DNA of 17,963 nucleotides. It comes from Elusimicrobia bacterium CG08_land_8_20_14_0_20_59_10. Its GTDB lineage: Bacteria; Elusimicrobiota; Elusimicrobia; Elusimicrobiales; UBA9959. Every line of letters starts with the position of its first letter. Position 1 is the first letter of the stretch. The stretch covers positions 1-17,963 of the forward strand of contig PEXO01000321.1 of NCBI GenBank assembly GCA_002779045.1, given 5' to 3'. The notes below the pieces were generated by a model that was not told where the DNA came from, ran no database searches, and saw only the letters and a list, made by a program, of their open reading frames with translations. Both the position numbers and the translations under genes were made by a program. Positions 1 to 7,878 of this stretch are shown one piece after another.

Positions 1-1833
1 GGCCTCACCGTACATCCCGTCCCGGCTCAGCACGCAGCAGATCTTCCGCGGTTCCAGCTTGTCGTTCAGTTCGTAGAACAGGCGGCTGGCCACCATTTCA
101 AAGAAAGCCTTCAGCACCGCGGGGATGGAGAGCGTGTACATCGGAGTAGAGATCACGATCCTGTCCGCGCGCCGCAGCAGCGAGATGTATTTATCGGTAA
201 GCGCCACCAGCCGCCTGGTCCTTTCGGCCAGTGCGGAGAATTCCACCTTGTGCGCTATGAAGTCGGTGTATTCCGCGTTTATGAACTCGATCGGCTCGCC
301 GGCCAGGTCCAGCCTGGTCACGACGCCGCCCGGGAAGGCACGGGAGTATTTATCGCAGAAATATTCCCCCAGGCCTTTCGAAACCGAAGTGCCGCCGGGC
401 CTGGGGCTGGCGCAGATATGCAGCAGCCTCTGCCTGCGGGAAGCGGGCGCGGAGAGCTCCTTCTCTATCTTTTCCAGTTCCTCCCCGCCATCGGAGGAGG
501 CCGCCAGGCATTTATCCACAAAAGCGTCGTTGACACGTAGTTCCCGGTTGAAGGCGGAAAGCATCTCCGGGGACAGCAGCTTCAGGTTGCCTTTGGCCCG
601 CTGGAGGCTGTCTATGGAAAGGAACTTGAGCAGGTTAATGTATTCCGGGACCCGCTTATCCGGGATAAGCGGCCAGAGCTGCCCGTGCAGGCCGGTCAAA
701 CCCCTGGCCTTCAGCGCGCCGGCGTTCTGCCTGTATTCCCCCGTGCCGGGGAACAGGTAAAGCGGGAAGGGAATAGGTATGGCGCGCAGCCTGAGTATGG
801 AGAGGTAGATCCTGAAAATGGAGCGGAAGTCGTCGTGCGGATAGCCTATTATAAAAGTCCCGTGCAGCCGCTTTATGGCTTTTTTAGCGTACCTGTTTAT
901 CTCGAACACCCGCTTGATGGAGGTAATTATGGTGTAGGGTTTGCCCACCCTGCGGAACGAGGCGCTGGTACCGGTCTCGAACGGTATGGTAAGAATTCCC
1001 AGGCGCAGCGCGCCAAGTTTCCGTATAAGCCCGGCGCTTATACGGTCCGGCTGGAAACCAAGAGAAAAGTTAAGGGTCCCCTTTATCCCGGATCTAAGAT
1101 ACCTGTCGAGGAACTCCTCCAGGTGGTCCGGGAACATAAGGACATTCTCATCCCAGTTCCAGAAATCTTTCACTCCCGAGGCAGCCTGCGTCCGCAGTTG
1201 GCGCAAGGTCGCGGCATTATCGAACTTCCCGGGGCGGCTGCGGCCGGCTGCGCAGAAAGAGCAGTTGTTGCTGCATCCTTTGGCCAGCTGGAAAAGCCCG
1301 TAAGGCTCACCGGCAATAGCCCCGAAGTCCGGCGGATAAGCGTCGGCGGCGTCCTTCTCAAGGCTGAAAAGCTCAAAACCAGCCCTGGCCGCCTGGCCGG
1401 GGAAGATCTCCCAGAAAGCTCCGCCCGTCAGCACATGCGCGCCCGGCAGCGCCTTGAGGCAGAGCTTCTTAAGCGCCGCTATCACGTCCAGGTCGAAAGT
1501 ATAGGGCGAAAAGGGCAGGTCGCACCAGAGGAGCACCTCTTCAGGCCGGCCCTTAAGGAGTTCGGCCTCAAGAAACTCCTGCGGCTTCGAACAGAGGGCT
1601 GTTCTTATCTCCGCTCCGGAGGTGAGGCCCCCTTTCCGGCTCTTCCACAGGAACCGCTCCTTCGAGCGCATATTTATAAAACTCACTCTCTTGCCGCCGG
1701 CTTTCAGATAACTTATGAAGCGCAGCGTTTCGATGGACACCTGCTCCAGCGGGCACAGCGGGGCGCCTGCGAAAGTGAAAGGCACCGCTATCACGGCCAC
1801 CCGCCTGCCTGGAATATTCTTTAACTTGCTCAT
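1..1833 (-). CDS. Radical SAM / azoreductase-like fusion protein, copy B2 (C-terminus cut by window edge)
   Basis: Read on the minus strand from ATG at 1833, this frame stays open for 611 codons to base 1, so the C-terminus is missing. An N-terminal B12-binding-like Rossmann region (about residues 10-150) is followed by the radical SAM motif CSNNCSFC (C187, C191, C194), which should bind the SAM-cleaving 4Fe-4S cluster. From about residue 465 the protein turns into a flavodoxin-fold domain resembling FMN-dependent azoreductase AzoR, with the segment STPMYTLSIPAVLKAFFE. It is a diverged paralogue of the 701-residue protein at 14793-16898, sharing FWNWD, KPYTII, LYLFPG and HGQLWPL blocks in the same order; that protein suggests about 80-90 residues are lost here. 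The start overlaps the stop of the U32-like gene by four bases (ATGA). Substrate unknown; a role in peptide maturation is inferred from context. Confidence 0.9.
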   Translation of the reverse strand, partial: MSKLKNIPGRRVAVIAVPFTFAGAPLCPLEQVSIETLRFISYLKAGGKRVSFINMRSKERFLWKSRKGGLTSGAEIRTALCSKPQEFLEAELLKGRPEEVLLWCDLPFSPYTFDLDVIAALKKLCLKALPGAHVLTGGAFWEIFPGQAARAGFELFSLEKDAADAYPPDFGAIAGEPYGLFQLAKGCSNNCSFCAAGRSRPGKFDNAATLRQLRTQAASGVKDFWNWDENVLMFPDHLEEFLDRYLRSGIKGTLNFSLGFQPDRISAGLIRKLGALRLGILTIPFETGTSASFRRVGKPYTIITSIKRVFEINRYAKKAIKRLHGTFIIGYPHDDFRSIFRIYLSILRLRAIPIPFPLYLFPGTGEYRQNAGALKARGLTGLHGQLWPLIPDKRVPEYINLLKFLSIDSLQRAKGNLKLLSPEMLSAFNRELRVNDAFVDKCLAASSDGGEELEKIEKELSAPASRRQRLLHICASPRPGGTSVSKGLGEYFCDKYSRAFPGGVVTRLDLAGEPIEFINAEYTDFIAHKVEFSALAERTRRLVALTDKYISLLRRADRIVISTPMYTLSIPAVLKAFFEMVASRLFYELNDKLEPRKICCVLSRDGMYGEA

Positions 1834-2828
1834 CCGGCCCGTCCTCCGCGCGGCACACTCACGCGCTCAAAGACCTTCAGACAATAACCACAGGCGGCGC
1901 AGTTCTTATCGCAGCGCGCCGCTCTGGAGGCGAACCCCTTCGGGAACCGGGAATTGTCTATATACAGGGCCTCGTCCTTTCCGTAATTCCCCGCCGACCC
2001 GCCCAGCAGTTCGCCCAGGTCGCCGGAGAATTTCCGGCTGAAATAAGCTTTGTATATCCTGCGCAGCACGGCCGACGGCTGGGACCTGGCTATAAGCTTG
2101 AACTCGTCGACGACACCGTTTTTTTCGTAAAAGCCCAGGTCCTCCGGTCTTATGAAAGGCCGCTTGATACGTTCGAACTTTTCCCCGCCGCGGAAAGAAC
2201 AGCCGCCGGCCGCGTCGGCCGGGACTCCCGTCTTGGCACGGAACATCCCGCTCAGGTAATGAGCGTTCATGAAAACGCAGTCATAACCGCAGCAGTAATT
2301 AGCCACCAGCTTTATCCTGGAACCCGGGAAATTGCGCTTAAGCCGCGCTGCGGCGCGCAGCAGCGGCAGGTTCCTGTTCGCCTCGGCGGCCAGGGTCAGG
2401 GTATCGGCCCCGGCGCGCAGCGCCTGCCTGGCGCGCTCCTCCGAATTAAGGTTCATGATCACCGAAGCGTGCAGCCTGACCCCGGGTAGGGCGCGCCGGA
2501 AGAGGCCGAGGAACCGCGGGTCCGCCAGCGTGACGGAATCCGCCTTCAGGCGCCGCGCCGCCGCGAAGACCCCCGCTAAAGGCGTCAAAGCCAGGCTGGG
2601 AGAATTGCACAACAGATTGGTCTTTACCCCGCTGGCGCGGCAGAGCCCGCCCAGGGCGGCTACGGAGCCTGCTCCGAAAGAGACACCGGGAGCCGGGACC
2701 AGGTGATCGCTGGCCCCCCAGCGGCCCGACGGCAGGGCATAATAAACCTCCGCCACCTGCCCGGAGGACAACGCTTCCTTTACCAGCGCCAGATCTCCGT
2801 TGAACGGTATGCAAAATTTGGCCTTCAT
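1830..2828 (-). CDS. Peptidase U32-family-like protein with Cys cluster
   Basis: A 332-residue protein with a TIM-barrel-like pattern resembling the U32 family, which includes UbiU, UbiV and TrhP. The N-terminus (KFCIPFNGDLALVKEAL, then VAEVYYALP) and the segment NLLCNSPSL near residue 71 fit that family. Cysteines at 179, 180, 184 and 210 lie roughly where U32 proteins hold a 4Fe-4S cluster, and a second set (C306, C310, C313, C316) sits near the C-terminus. Characterised U32 relatives act in oxygen-independent hydroxylation of ubiquinone or tRNA/rRNA rather than as clear proteases. It overlaps both neighbours by four bases, so it is co-translated with two radical SAM genes. The family call is by recognition of sequence style; activity and substrate are unknown. 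Confidence 0.7.
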   Translation of the reverse strand: MKAKFCIPFNGDLALVKEALSSGQVAEVYYALPSGRWGASDHLVPAPGVSFGAGSVAALGGLCRASGVKTNLLCNSPSLALTPLAGVFAAARRLKADSVTLADPRFLGLFRRALPGVRLHASVIMNLNSEERARQALRAGADTLTLAAEANRNLPLLRAAARLKRNFPGSRIKLVANYCCGYDCVFMNAHYLSGMFRAKTGVPADAAGGCSFRGGEKFERIKRPFIRPEDLGFYEKNGVVDEFKLIARSQPSAVLRRIYKAYFSRKFSGDLGELLGGSAGNYGKDEALYIDNSRFPKGFASRAARCDKNCAACGYCLKVFERVSVPRGGRAG

Positions 2829-4150
2829 GAGCGCAGCCCCATCAGCCGCCTGCCGAAACCCACATTATTCATAACGAGCTTCATGAGCTCCTTTGAGCGG
2901 GCATAAGCCATGGTAAGCATATAAAAATTATCAAACTGCGTATTACCCAGCGTGCACAGGTCCGGCTTCCAGTTAAAGACGGACCCCGCCCTGAACCGTT
3001 CTTTCATCGCCGCGAAATCCCTTTCGATGCACAACCCGGTTTCCCTGTAAAGCACCCCGTCGCAGTCGCAGGAAAGCTCCGAATTCAGCGCCACCGGCTC
3101 GCGCCGCACCAAACGGGAATTGACCAGCCCGGTCCCGAAACGCTTCCGGCTTGACCGGTTCAGCACGGCGAGTTCCGCGAGGAATTTCCCGGCTTCCCTT
3201 TGCCCCCAGAACGAACCCAGCGCATAATTCACCTGTATGGACCTGTGCCCGGCGCCGGCCAGGTATTCATAGTTGCGGCGCATGCGTCCCAGGCTCTCCG
3301 GGGTCACGACCATTATAACTTTATATTCTATCTCCCGCTTCCTGAGCAGCTCCAGGTTGGTTATTAATCTTTCATAGTCCCGGACTGAATTTCCGGACAG
3401 CGACTTGCGGCCGGCCAAATGCTCCCCGCGCCGCCCGTCGCAGCTGACCTCCAGGCTGACGCCCCGTTCCTCGAAAAAATCCAGCTTTTCCGCATCCAGG
3501 GCGAGCCCGTTGGTGGTTACGCCCAGCCCGACGGTCTTCCCGGCACGCGCGGCGCGCGGCTCCAGGTAATCGCAGGCGCGCCTGAGAAGGCCGAAGCGGA
3601 GCAGCGGCTCCCCGCCGAAGAACTGCAGCTGCAGCTTGTCCTTCCCGGAGGCGAGCAGCAGGTCGCAGGCTTTTTTCATCACCGGCGGCGCTATATCCGC
3701 TTTGTACTTGGCTACGGTACAGTAGTCGCAGCGCAGCTGGCAGGAATGCGTAAGCAGCAGCACAAGCCGGTCCACCGTGGAGGCGCTGAGCAGCCACATC
3801 ATGTTCTTCGTCGCGGCTCCGCGCGCTTTTATTTTTTTATAGATCTTTTCGCGGTACCTGCAGCGCCCGGCCAGCCACCCGGCCAGGGGCCCGGAAAACC
3901 TGCCCTCACGCATATTTTCCAGGTTATATTCCCACAGTATCTCGCACAGGCAGCGGTCGGCAAAAGCGAGGAAATTATACGGGGTCAGCCTGCCGCCCTC
4001 TTCCGCGGCAGGCGGCCACAGGGCGCCGGCAGCCCGCTTTTCCCCGTACCTGAGCGCCCAGGCTTCGCCCCGCACCCCGACGCGCCCGGAGACGCAGTCC
4101 TCCAGTATGGAATCGACCAGTTCTTTAAGGCGCAGCGTCCGGGAGTTCAT
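2825..4150 (-). CDS. Radical SAM protein with partial SPASM-like C-terminus (441 aa)
   Basis: A radical SAM enzyme of the kind that modifies peptides or matures sulfatases. The cluster motif CQLRCDYC (C137, C141, C144) is preceded by an unusually long N-terminal region of about 125 residues with no recognised domain. FFGGEPLL around residues 177-184 is the SAM-binding GGEP motif. Near the C-terminus the segment SCDCDGVLYRETGLC (C361, C363, C374) and C399 look like a reduced SPASM region that could bind one auxiliary iron-sulfur cluster, but the full set of SPASM cysteines is absent. The segment resembles DTDGKVYRTNLC in the 277-residue enzyme of the same operon, so the two may be relatives. 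The start overlaps the upstream stop as ATGA. Substrate unknown. Confidence 0.9.
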   Translation of the reverse strand: MNSRTLRLKELVDSILEDCVSGRVGVRGEAWALRYGEKRAAGALWPPAAEEGGRLTPYNFLAFADRCLCEILWEYNLENMREGRFSGPLAGWLAGRCRYREKIYKKIKARGAATKNMMWLLSASTVDRLVLLLTHSCQLRCDYCTVAKYKADIAPPVMKKACDLLLASGKDKLQLQFFGGEPLLRFGLLRRACDYLEPRAARAGKTVGLGVTTNGLALDAEKLDFFEERGVSLEVSCDGRRGEHLAGRKSLSGNSVRDYERLITNLELLRKREIEYKVIMVVTPESLGRMRRNYEYLAGAGHRSIQVNYALGSFWGQREAGKFLAELAVLNRSSRKRFGTGLVNSRLVRREPVALNSELSCDCDGVLYRETGLCIERDFAAMKERFRAGSVFNWKPDLCTLGNTQFDNFYMLTMAYARSKELMKLVMNNVGFGRRLMGLRS

Positions 4151-5916
4151 GTCGCGGCCAGCCTCGACAATGCGGTGCGCAGCAGCTTCGCGGCCGCGCG
4201 GTCCGCCGGTGTATCGCCGCCCGCCACCGGGTAATCATATTCTTTAAACCCCGGGACCGAAAGCGTCGTTTTCATGTTCGCGTACGCGGCCAGGCCCGCC
4301 TCTTCCACCCTGCGGCAGCTGGCCGTACCGTAAAAAGAATAAAGGCCGGGAGTGACGGGGCGCAGGATATCGAAATACGGCGCATAGGATTTTTTCAGGG
4401 CCTCGATAACGGCCGCGTTCTCCCGCAGGTCGGCCACCCTGGTAAAGACGTTCGACATTATCAGGTGGTGGCTCTGCCTTATCCCTTTGGCCGAAAGCGC
4501 CCCGGTCACGGCCTCTATTTCTTTGCGGCCGTAACCCTTGCCCAGAGTCCGCAATTCCCTGTCGCAGAAATTCTCCGTGCCTATAAAAATATCCGTTTTT
4601 TCTTCCGCGGCGCCTCCGGAAGGCCGGAAAAAAGAACTGTCAAGCCTCCTGAGGAAAGACGAATCCAGGCGGCCGCTCCTGAAAAACGACCGTATCCCCG
4701 TCTGCAGGAAAGCGGCGAAAAGACCGCAGCGTTTTATGCGCCCGAGTATATCCAGCGCCCTTTCCCTGTCCGCGAAAAAATCATCGTCGTAAAAGCCCAG
4801 GCCGAGGCAGCGCGCCGGGGCCGCCGCGCCGAACAGTTCCCTCACGCGTTCCTTATACGCTTTCAGCCACTCGCCGGCCTTCTCCGCGGAGACCGCCCTG
4901 AAGCGTCCTTTATTGAGCGAGACGCAGAAATTGCAGGAACTTAGGCAGCCGCGCGAGAGGTAGAAGGCCCCCCCCTGCATAACGTCGCGCCGGTCCAGGA
5001 GGCTGAAATCCAGCACCCCGTAGTCCAGGTCGGGCCCGGCGTTGGACAGACCCGCCCCGGAAAAGATCAGCCTGGAGGCGTCGCGATAGATAAAACCTTC
5101 CAGTTCCAGCAGCTCCCGCTCGGCAGCCCGGTCCGGGGCCCCGCGGCCCAGTATTGAAACGGCGCGCGGAAAGATCTTTTCCCCGTCGCCCCTCACCAGC
5201 AGGTCGGCGGACGGCATATTGGCCAGGACATGAAAAGGATGCAGGGACGGCATTATGCCGCCCACCGCCACGCGGCAGCCGGGCAGTTCCTTCTTGATGA
5301 AGGCGGCCAGCTTCTCCGCCCCCTGGAAATAGAATTCCGAAAGCGTCAGCGCCGCGAAAGCTATGTCACGGTTTTCACGCAATAACCGGGACAGCTGCGC
5401 GCCGTCTTCGAAGTCCTCCCCGGATACGGAAAGCTTTATTTCCGAAAAGACCGGACGCGCGCCGGCGGCCTTGAGCGCCGAAGCCAGGTACCAGCTGGCC
5501 TGGTGCATAGAAGAGGAAGCTTTCCGGTCCGAATTCAGCAGCGACCGGAAGATAAGGACTTTGGGCGCGGCGCGGCGCGCCGGCCCTGCCTGCCCGCCGG
5601 CCGGCAGGGCTGATACCGGGACGGCCAGCGCCGCACGCGCGACTCCGGAAAAAAAGCCGCGCAGTTCTTCGCGCGGCATTACTGAGTAACGGCGCGGCTT
5701 CAGGCCGATATGCCTGCAGACGCGCCCGCCGCGGCCTTTAACGGCGCCGAACTTATCCGCCCCGCGACGGCCGAGATCAAGTTCGATAAAGGCGCCGGAA
5801 CTTCCGGGAAGAGCGCCGAACGCCGCCAGGACGCTCTCGCCGAGGCGCAGCCCCAGCGGCGACCTTGTTATGCCGCCGCCGCGTATAAGCAGGCTCAGCC
5901 CCGTCCCTTTTTTCAT
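4147..5916 (-). CDS. B12-binding-type radical SAM protein (589 aa)
   Basis: The frame is open from 6009, but I place the start at the ATG at 5916. It forms an ATGA overlap with the upstream stop, like most neighbours, and avoids a 97-base overlap. In 589-residue numbering, residues 1-115 form an unrecognised Gly/Arg/Ala-rich domain. Residues about 118-250 look like a cobalamin-binding-type Rossmann fold, with a GGIMPSLHPFHVL segment followed by LLVRGDGE, but I see no DxHxxG cobalamin-ligand motif. The radical SAM motif CLSSCNFC lies at C324, C328, C331, followed by a DDDFF segment typical of the barrel in this class. Class B enzymes often carry out methylations or rearrangements, so the chemistry is open. 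No SPASM region is visible. Confidence 0.88.
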   Translation of the reverse strand: MKKGTGLSLLIRGGGITRSPLGLRLGESVLAAFGALPGSSGAFIELDLGRRGADKFGAVKGRGGRVCRHIGLKPRRYSVMPREELRGFFSGVARAALAVPVSALPAGGQAGPARRAAPKVLIFRSLLNSDRKASSSMHQASWYLASALKAAGARPVFSEIKLSVSGEDFEDGAQLSRLLRENRDIAFAALTLSEFYFQGAEKLAAFIKKELPGCRVAVGGIMPSLHPFHVLANMPSADLLVRGDGEKIFPRAVSILGRGAPDRAAERELLELEGFIYRDASRLIFSGAGLSNAGPDLDYGVLDFSLLDRRDVMQGGAFYLSRGCLSSCNFCVSLNKGRFRAVSAEKAGEWLKAYKERVRELFGAAAPARCLGLGFYDDDFFADRERALDILGRIKRCGLFAAFLQTGIRSFFRSGRLDSSFLRRLDSSFFRPSGGAAEEKTDIFIGTENFCDRELRTLGKGYGRKEIEAVTGALSAKGIRQSHHLIMSNVFTRVADLRENAAVIEALKKSYAPYFDILRPVTPGLYSFYGTASCRRVEEAGLAAYANMKTTLSVPGFKEYDYPVAGGDTPADRAAAKLLRTALSRLAAT

Positions 5917-7052
5917 TTTCCCGTCTGTCCCTTTCCGGTGGCGCGGGCAACAGGCGACAAAGACCGGAAACCCAGACGCATCACATAGTGTATATCCGCC
6001 CCGCCGCATTCCTCACCCATGGCGCAGGAACGGCAGGCCGTGCCCTTTACCGTCATCCTGTGCTTAATAAAAAAAGCCCCTATGGTTCTCAGGTCCGCCG
6101 ACAAAGCTACGCTCACCCTGGGGGGGCGGCGCGCCGTCCCCAGGCAAAGCGCGGCGGGACGCGGCCCTAGCCGGCCTTTTGAACGCAGTTGACCCAGGTC
6201 CGAACAAAAAAGCTCCAGGACACAATAACGGCATCTTGCTCCCCGGCAGGGCTGTTCCGCGCCGCCGCGCAGGAAAGCGAGCAGCATCGCCTCCCTCCCC
6301 AGTATCTCTTCCATAAGCTTGGAAGGGCTTTGAATGAACTCCTCGCGGCCCTCGAAAAAGGACGGGGTGAAGCGGTTGGCCCAGACATGCGTGCCGGGCA
6401 CGGCAGCCCAGGCGAAAGCCCTGTCAAGCGCAGCCTTCTTCTTTACCGGGTCATAACGCAGCAGCTTCCAGTTTTCCCAGGCCCGCCCGAAAGGCATGAT
6501 CTGCAGCAGGTCGTATTCCCGTACGCCCATATAATAAAGCAGGCGTATGATATCTTCCAGCTGGTCCACGTTCTGCCTGTTCACCACCACATCGCTGCTT
6601 ACTATCAGCCCCGGCACCCGGACCGCGGCGGCTATGGCGGTCACGGTCTGCACGAACGCGCCGCGTACGCCTACAAGCGTATCGTGCATGGCCGGGGTAG
6701 AACCGTGCAGGGAAAAGGTTATTTCCGACAGGCCGGCTTTTACCGACCTCTCGAGCAGGTCCGAATAACAGAACATCCGCCCGTTGCTTATTGCCTGCAC
6801 ATGGCAATAGCCCATCTTCGAAGCAAGCCCCGCTATCCCGGCGAACTGAGGGTGCAGCGCGGGTTCCCCGCCGCTGAGCACGGCGCGGCGGCAGCCCTCC
6901 TTGAGCCCGGATCGCAGCTCGCGTACAATTTGCGGGACCGGGATAAAGGCCCCGTCACGCGCGAAGTCGTCCAGGCAGAACAGGCAGCGGTTATTGCAGG
7001 CCCTGGTAAGCCTTACCCATTTTCTCCTTTCCAGCGCATGATGCTTATTCAT
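5913..7052 (-). CDS. Radical SAM protein with two C-terminal Cys clusters (379 aa)
   Basis: A MoaA/HxsC-style radical SAM enzyme. CNNRCLFC (C19, C23, C26) is the 4Fe-4S site and LSGGEPALHP (GGEP at 61-64) binds SAM. The NGRMF and FSLHGSTPAMHD segments fit the group of short radical SAM enzymes that includes HxsC. Two possible auxiliary-cluster regions follow: C269, C274, C277, C283, and then C340, C343, C349 in a CRSCAMGEECGG segment close to the C-terminus. The ATG at 7052 lies in ATGAATAA, an 8-base overlap with the preceding gene's stop; its own stop overlaps the next start as ATGA. It could be the system's HxsC counterpart, but the 309-residue protein at 12173-13102 is a comparable candidate, so I give no symbol. 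Confidence 0.9.
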   Translation of the reverse strand: MNKHHALERRKWVRLTRACNNRCLFCLDDFARDGAFIPVPQIVRELRSGLKEGCRRAVLSGGEPALHPQFAGIAGLASKMGYCHVQAISNGRMFCYSDLLERSVKAGLSEITFSLHGSTPAMHDTLVGVRGAFVQTVTAIAAAVRVPGLIVSSDVVVNRQNVDQLEDIIRLLYYMGVREYDLLQIMPFGRAWENWKLLRYDPVKKKAALDRAFAWAAVPGTHVWANRFTPSFFEGREEFIQSPSKLMEEILGREAMLLAFLRGGAEQPCRGARCRYCVLELFCSDLGQLRSKGRLGPRPAALCLGTARRPPRVSVALSADLRTIGAFFIKHRMTVKGTACRSCAMGEECGGADIHYVMRLGFRSLSPVARATGKGQTGK

Positions 7053-7878
7053 GGATCCCGGCCCACATTATCCTGTCGGCCGCAAAAGAGGCCGCCGCGG
7101 CCCTGAGCCCGAAAATCCCGACCAGGTCTTTTTTTCGCGCGGCCGCCGCCGCGGCGCCGGGCCGCAGCAGGAGTTTTGCGCGCCGGTTTTGGGGCATGGC
7201 GGCAAGACAAAGATTTGTGCGGTAGACCTTTCCGTCCGTATCAACGGCGGGGCCGTCGTTAAAAAGAGGCACCGTCCCGGTCCGTGCCGCATTCTCAAAG
7301 ACCAGGCCGCCGCGCCTGATAATATCCCCCATCTCGCGCGCCGTCCTTTTAAGTCCGGCAAGCTGCCCGGGCAGCCACTCGCAATAGCTGGCCGGCAGCA
7401 GGTTAACGCGGCTGTGCGTGTTCTTCGAGAGACCGGCCAGGCGCCCGAGCAGGGCAACGGCCTCCTCCTGGGCGCCGGGGAGCACGCACAGGTTCCAGAT
7501 AAGGTTCGGCAGGCTGAGGAATTCCCTTTTTACGCCGAATGCCGCGTTGATATTGACCTGTATCTCCGGGTGCCGGCGGAAATACCCAGCCCGCGCGCCG
7601 TCCAGCAAAAGCCCGTTCGTCCCCAGCTCGAAGTCCGGCGCAAAGCCGAGGGAATGTATATAGGAAACGCCATGACGCACCAGCGCAAAATTCAGCAGCG
7701 GTTCCCCGCCGAACAGCTTGACCAGTTTTATCCCGCCGAACGCGCGGAACAATCCGCGGGCGGCCTTTTCAAAGACCGCCCGCGGCATATTTTTATTTTT
7801 TATTTCCACCGGGCAGGCGGGGCAAGCTGCGCCGCACCTGCGGGTTACGATAAAGGTAACCGCACTGACTCTATTCAC
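7045..7878 (-). CDS. Short radical SAM protein lacking a full SPASM domain (277 aa)
   Basis: A compact radical SAM enzyme with CGAACPAC (C15, C19, C22) almost at the N-terminus and KLFGGEPLLNF (GGEP at 57-60). The start is GTG at 7878, inside GTGAATAG, an 8-base overlap with the preceding gene's stop that suggests coupled translation. The C-terminal segment DTDGKVYRTNLC recalls the first part of a SPASM domain but has only one cysteine, so auxiliary clusters are probably absent. The same segment type occurs in the 441-residue enzyme of this operon. An Ala/Arg-rich stretch (LLLRPGAAAAAARKK) follows. Its position directly behind the precursor and the anchored protein suggests a role in the same pathway; substrate unknown. 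Confidence 0.88.
   Translation of the reverse strand: MNRVSAVTFIVTRRCGAACPACPVEIKNKNMPRAVFEKAARGLFRAFGGIKLVKLFGGEPLLNFALVRHGVSYIHSLGFAPDFELGTNGLLLDGARAGYFRRHPEIQVNINAAFGVKREFLSLPNLIWNLCVLPGAQEEAVALLGRLAGLSKNTHSRVNLLPASYCEWLPGQLAGLKRTAREMGDIIRRGGLVFENAARTGTVPLFNDGPAVDTDGKVYRTNLCLAAMPQNRRAKLLLRPGAAAAAARKKDLVGIFGLRAAAASFAADRIMWAGIHE

Noticed and set aside
685..1824. Open frame of 379 codons on the plus strand
   Set aside because: Antisense to the B2 fusion gene, whose minus-strand frame is open throughout and has a radical SAM motif and paralogue support.
3419..4234. Plus-strand frame of 271 codons
   Set aside because: Antisense to the 441-residue radical SAM gene; no recognisable motif and biased Pro/Ala/Gln composition.
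5917..6009. N-terminal extension of the 589-residue radical SAM protein to an ATG at 6009
   Set aside because: It would overlap the preceding gene by 97 bases, while ATG 5916 gives the ATGA overlap used by its neighbours.
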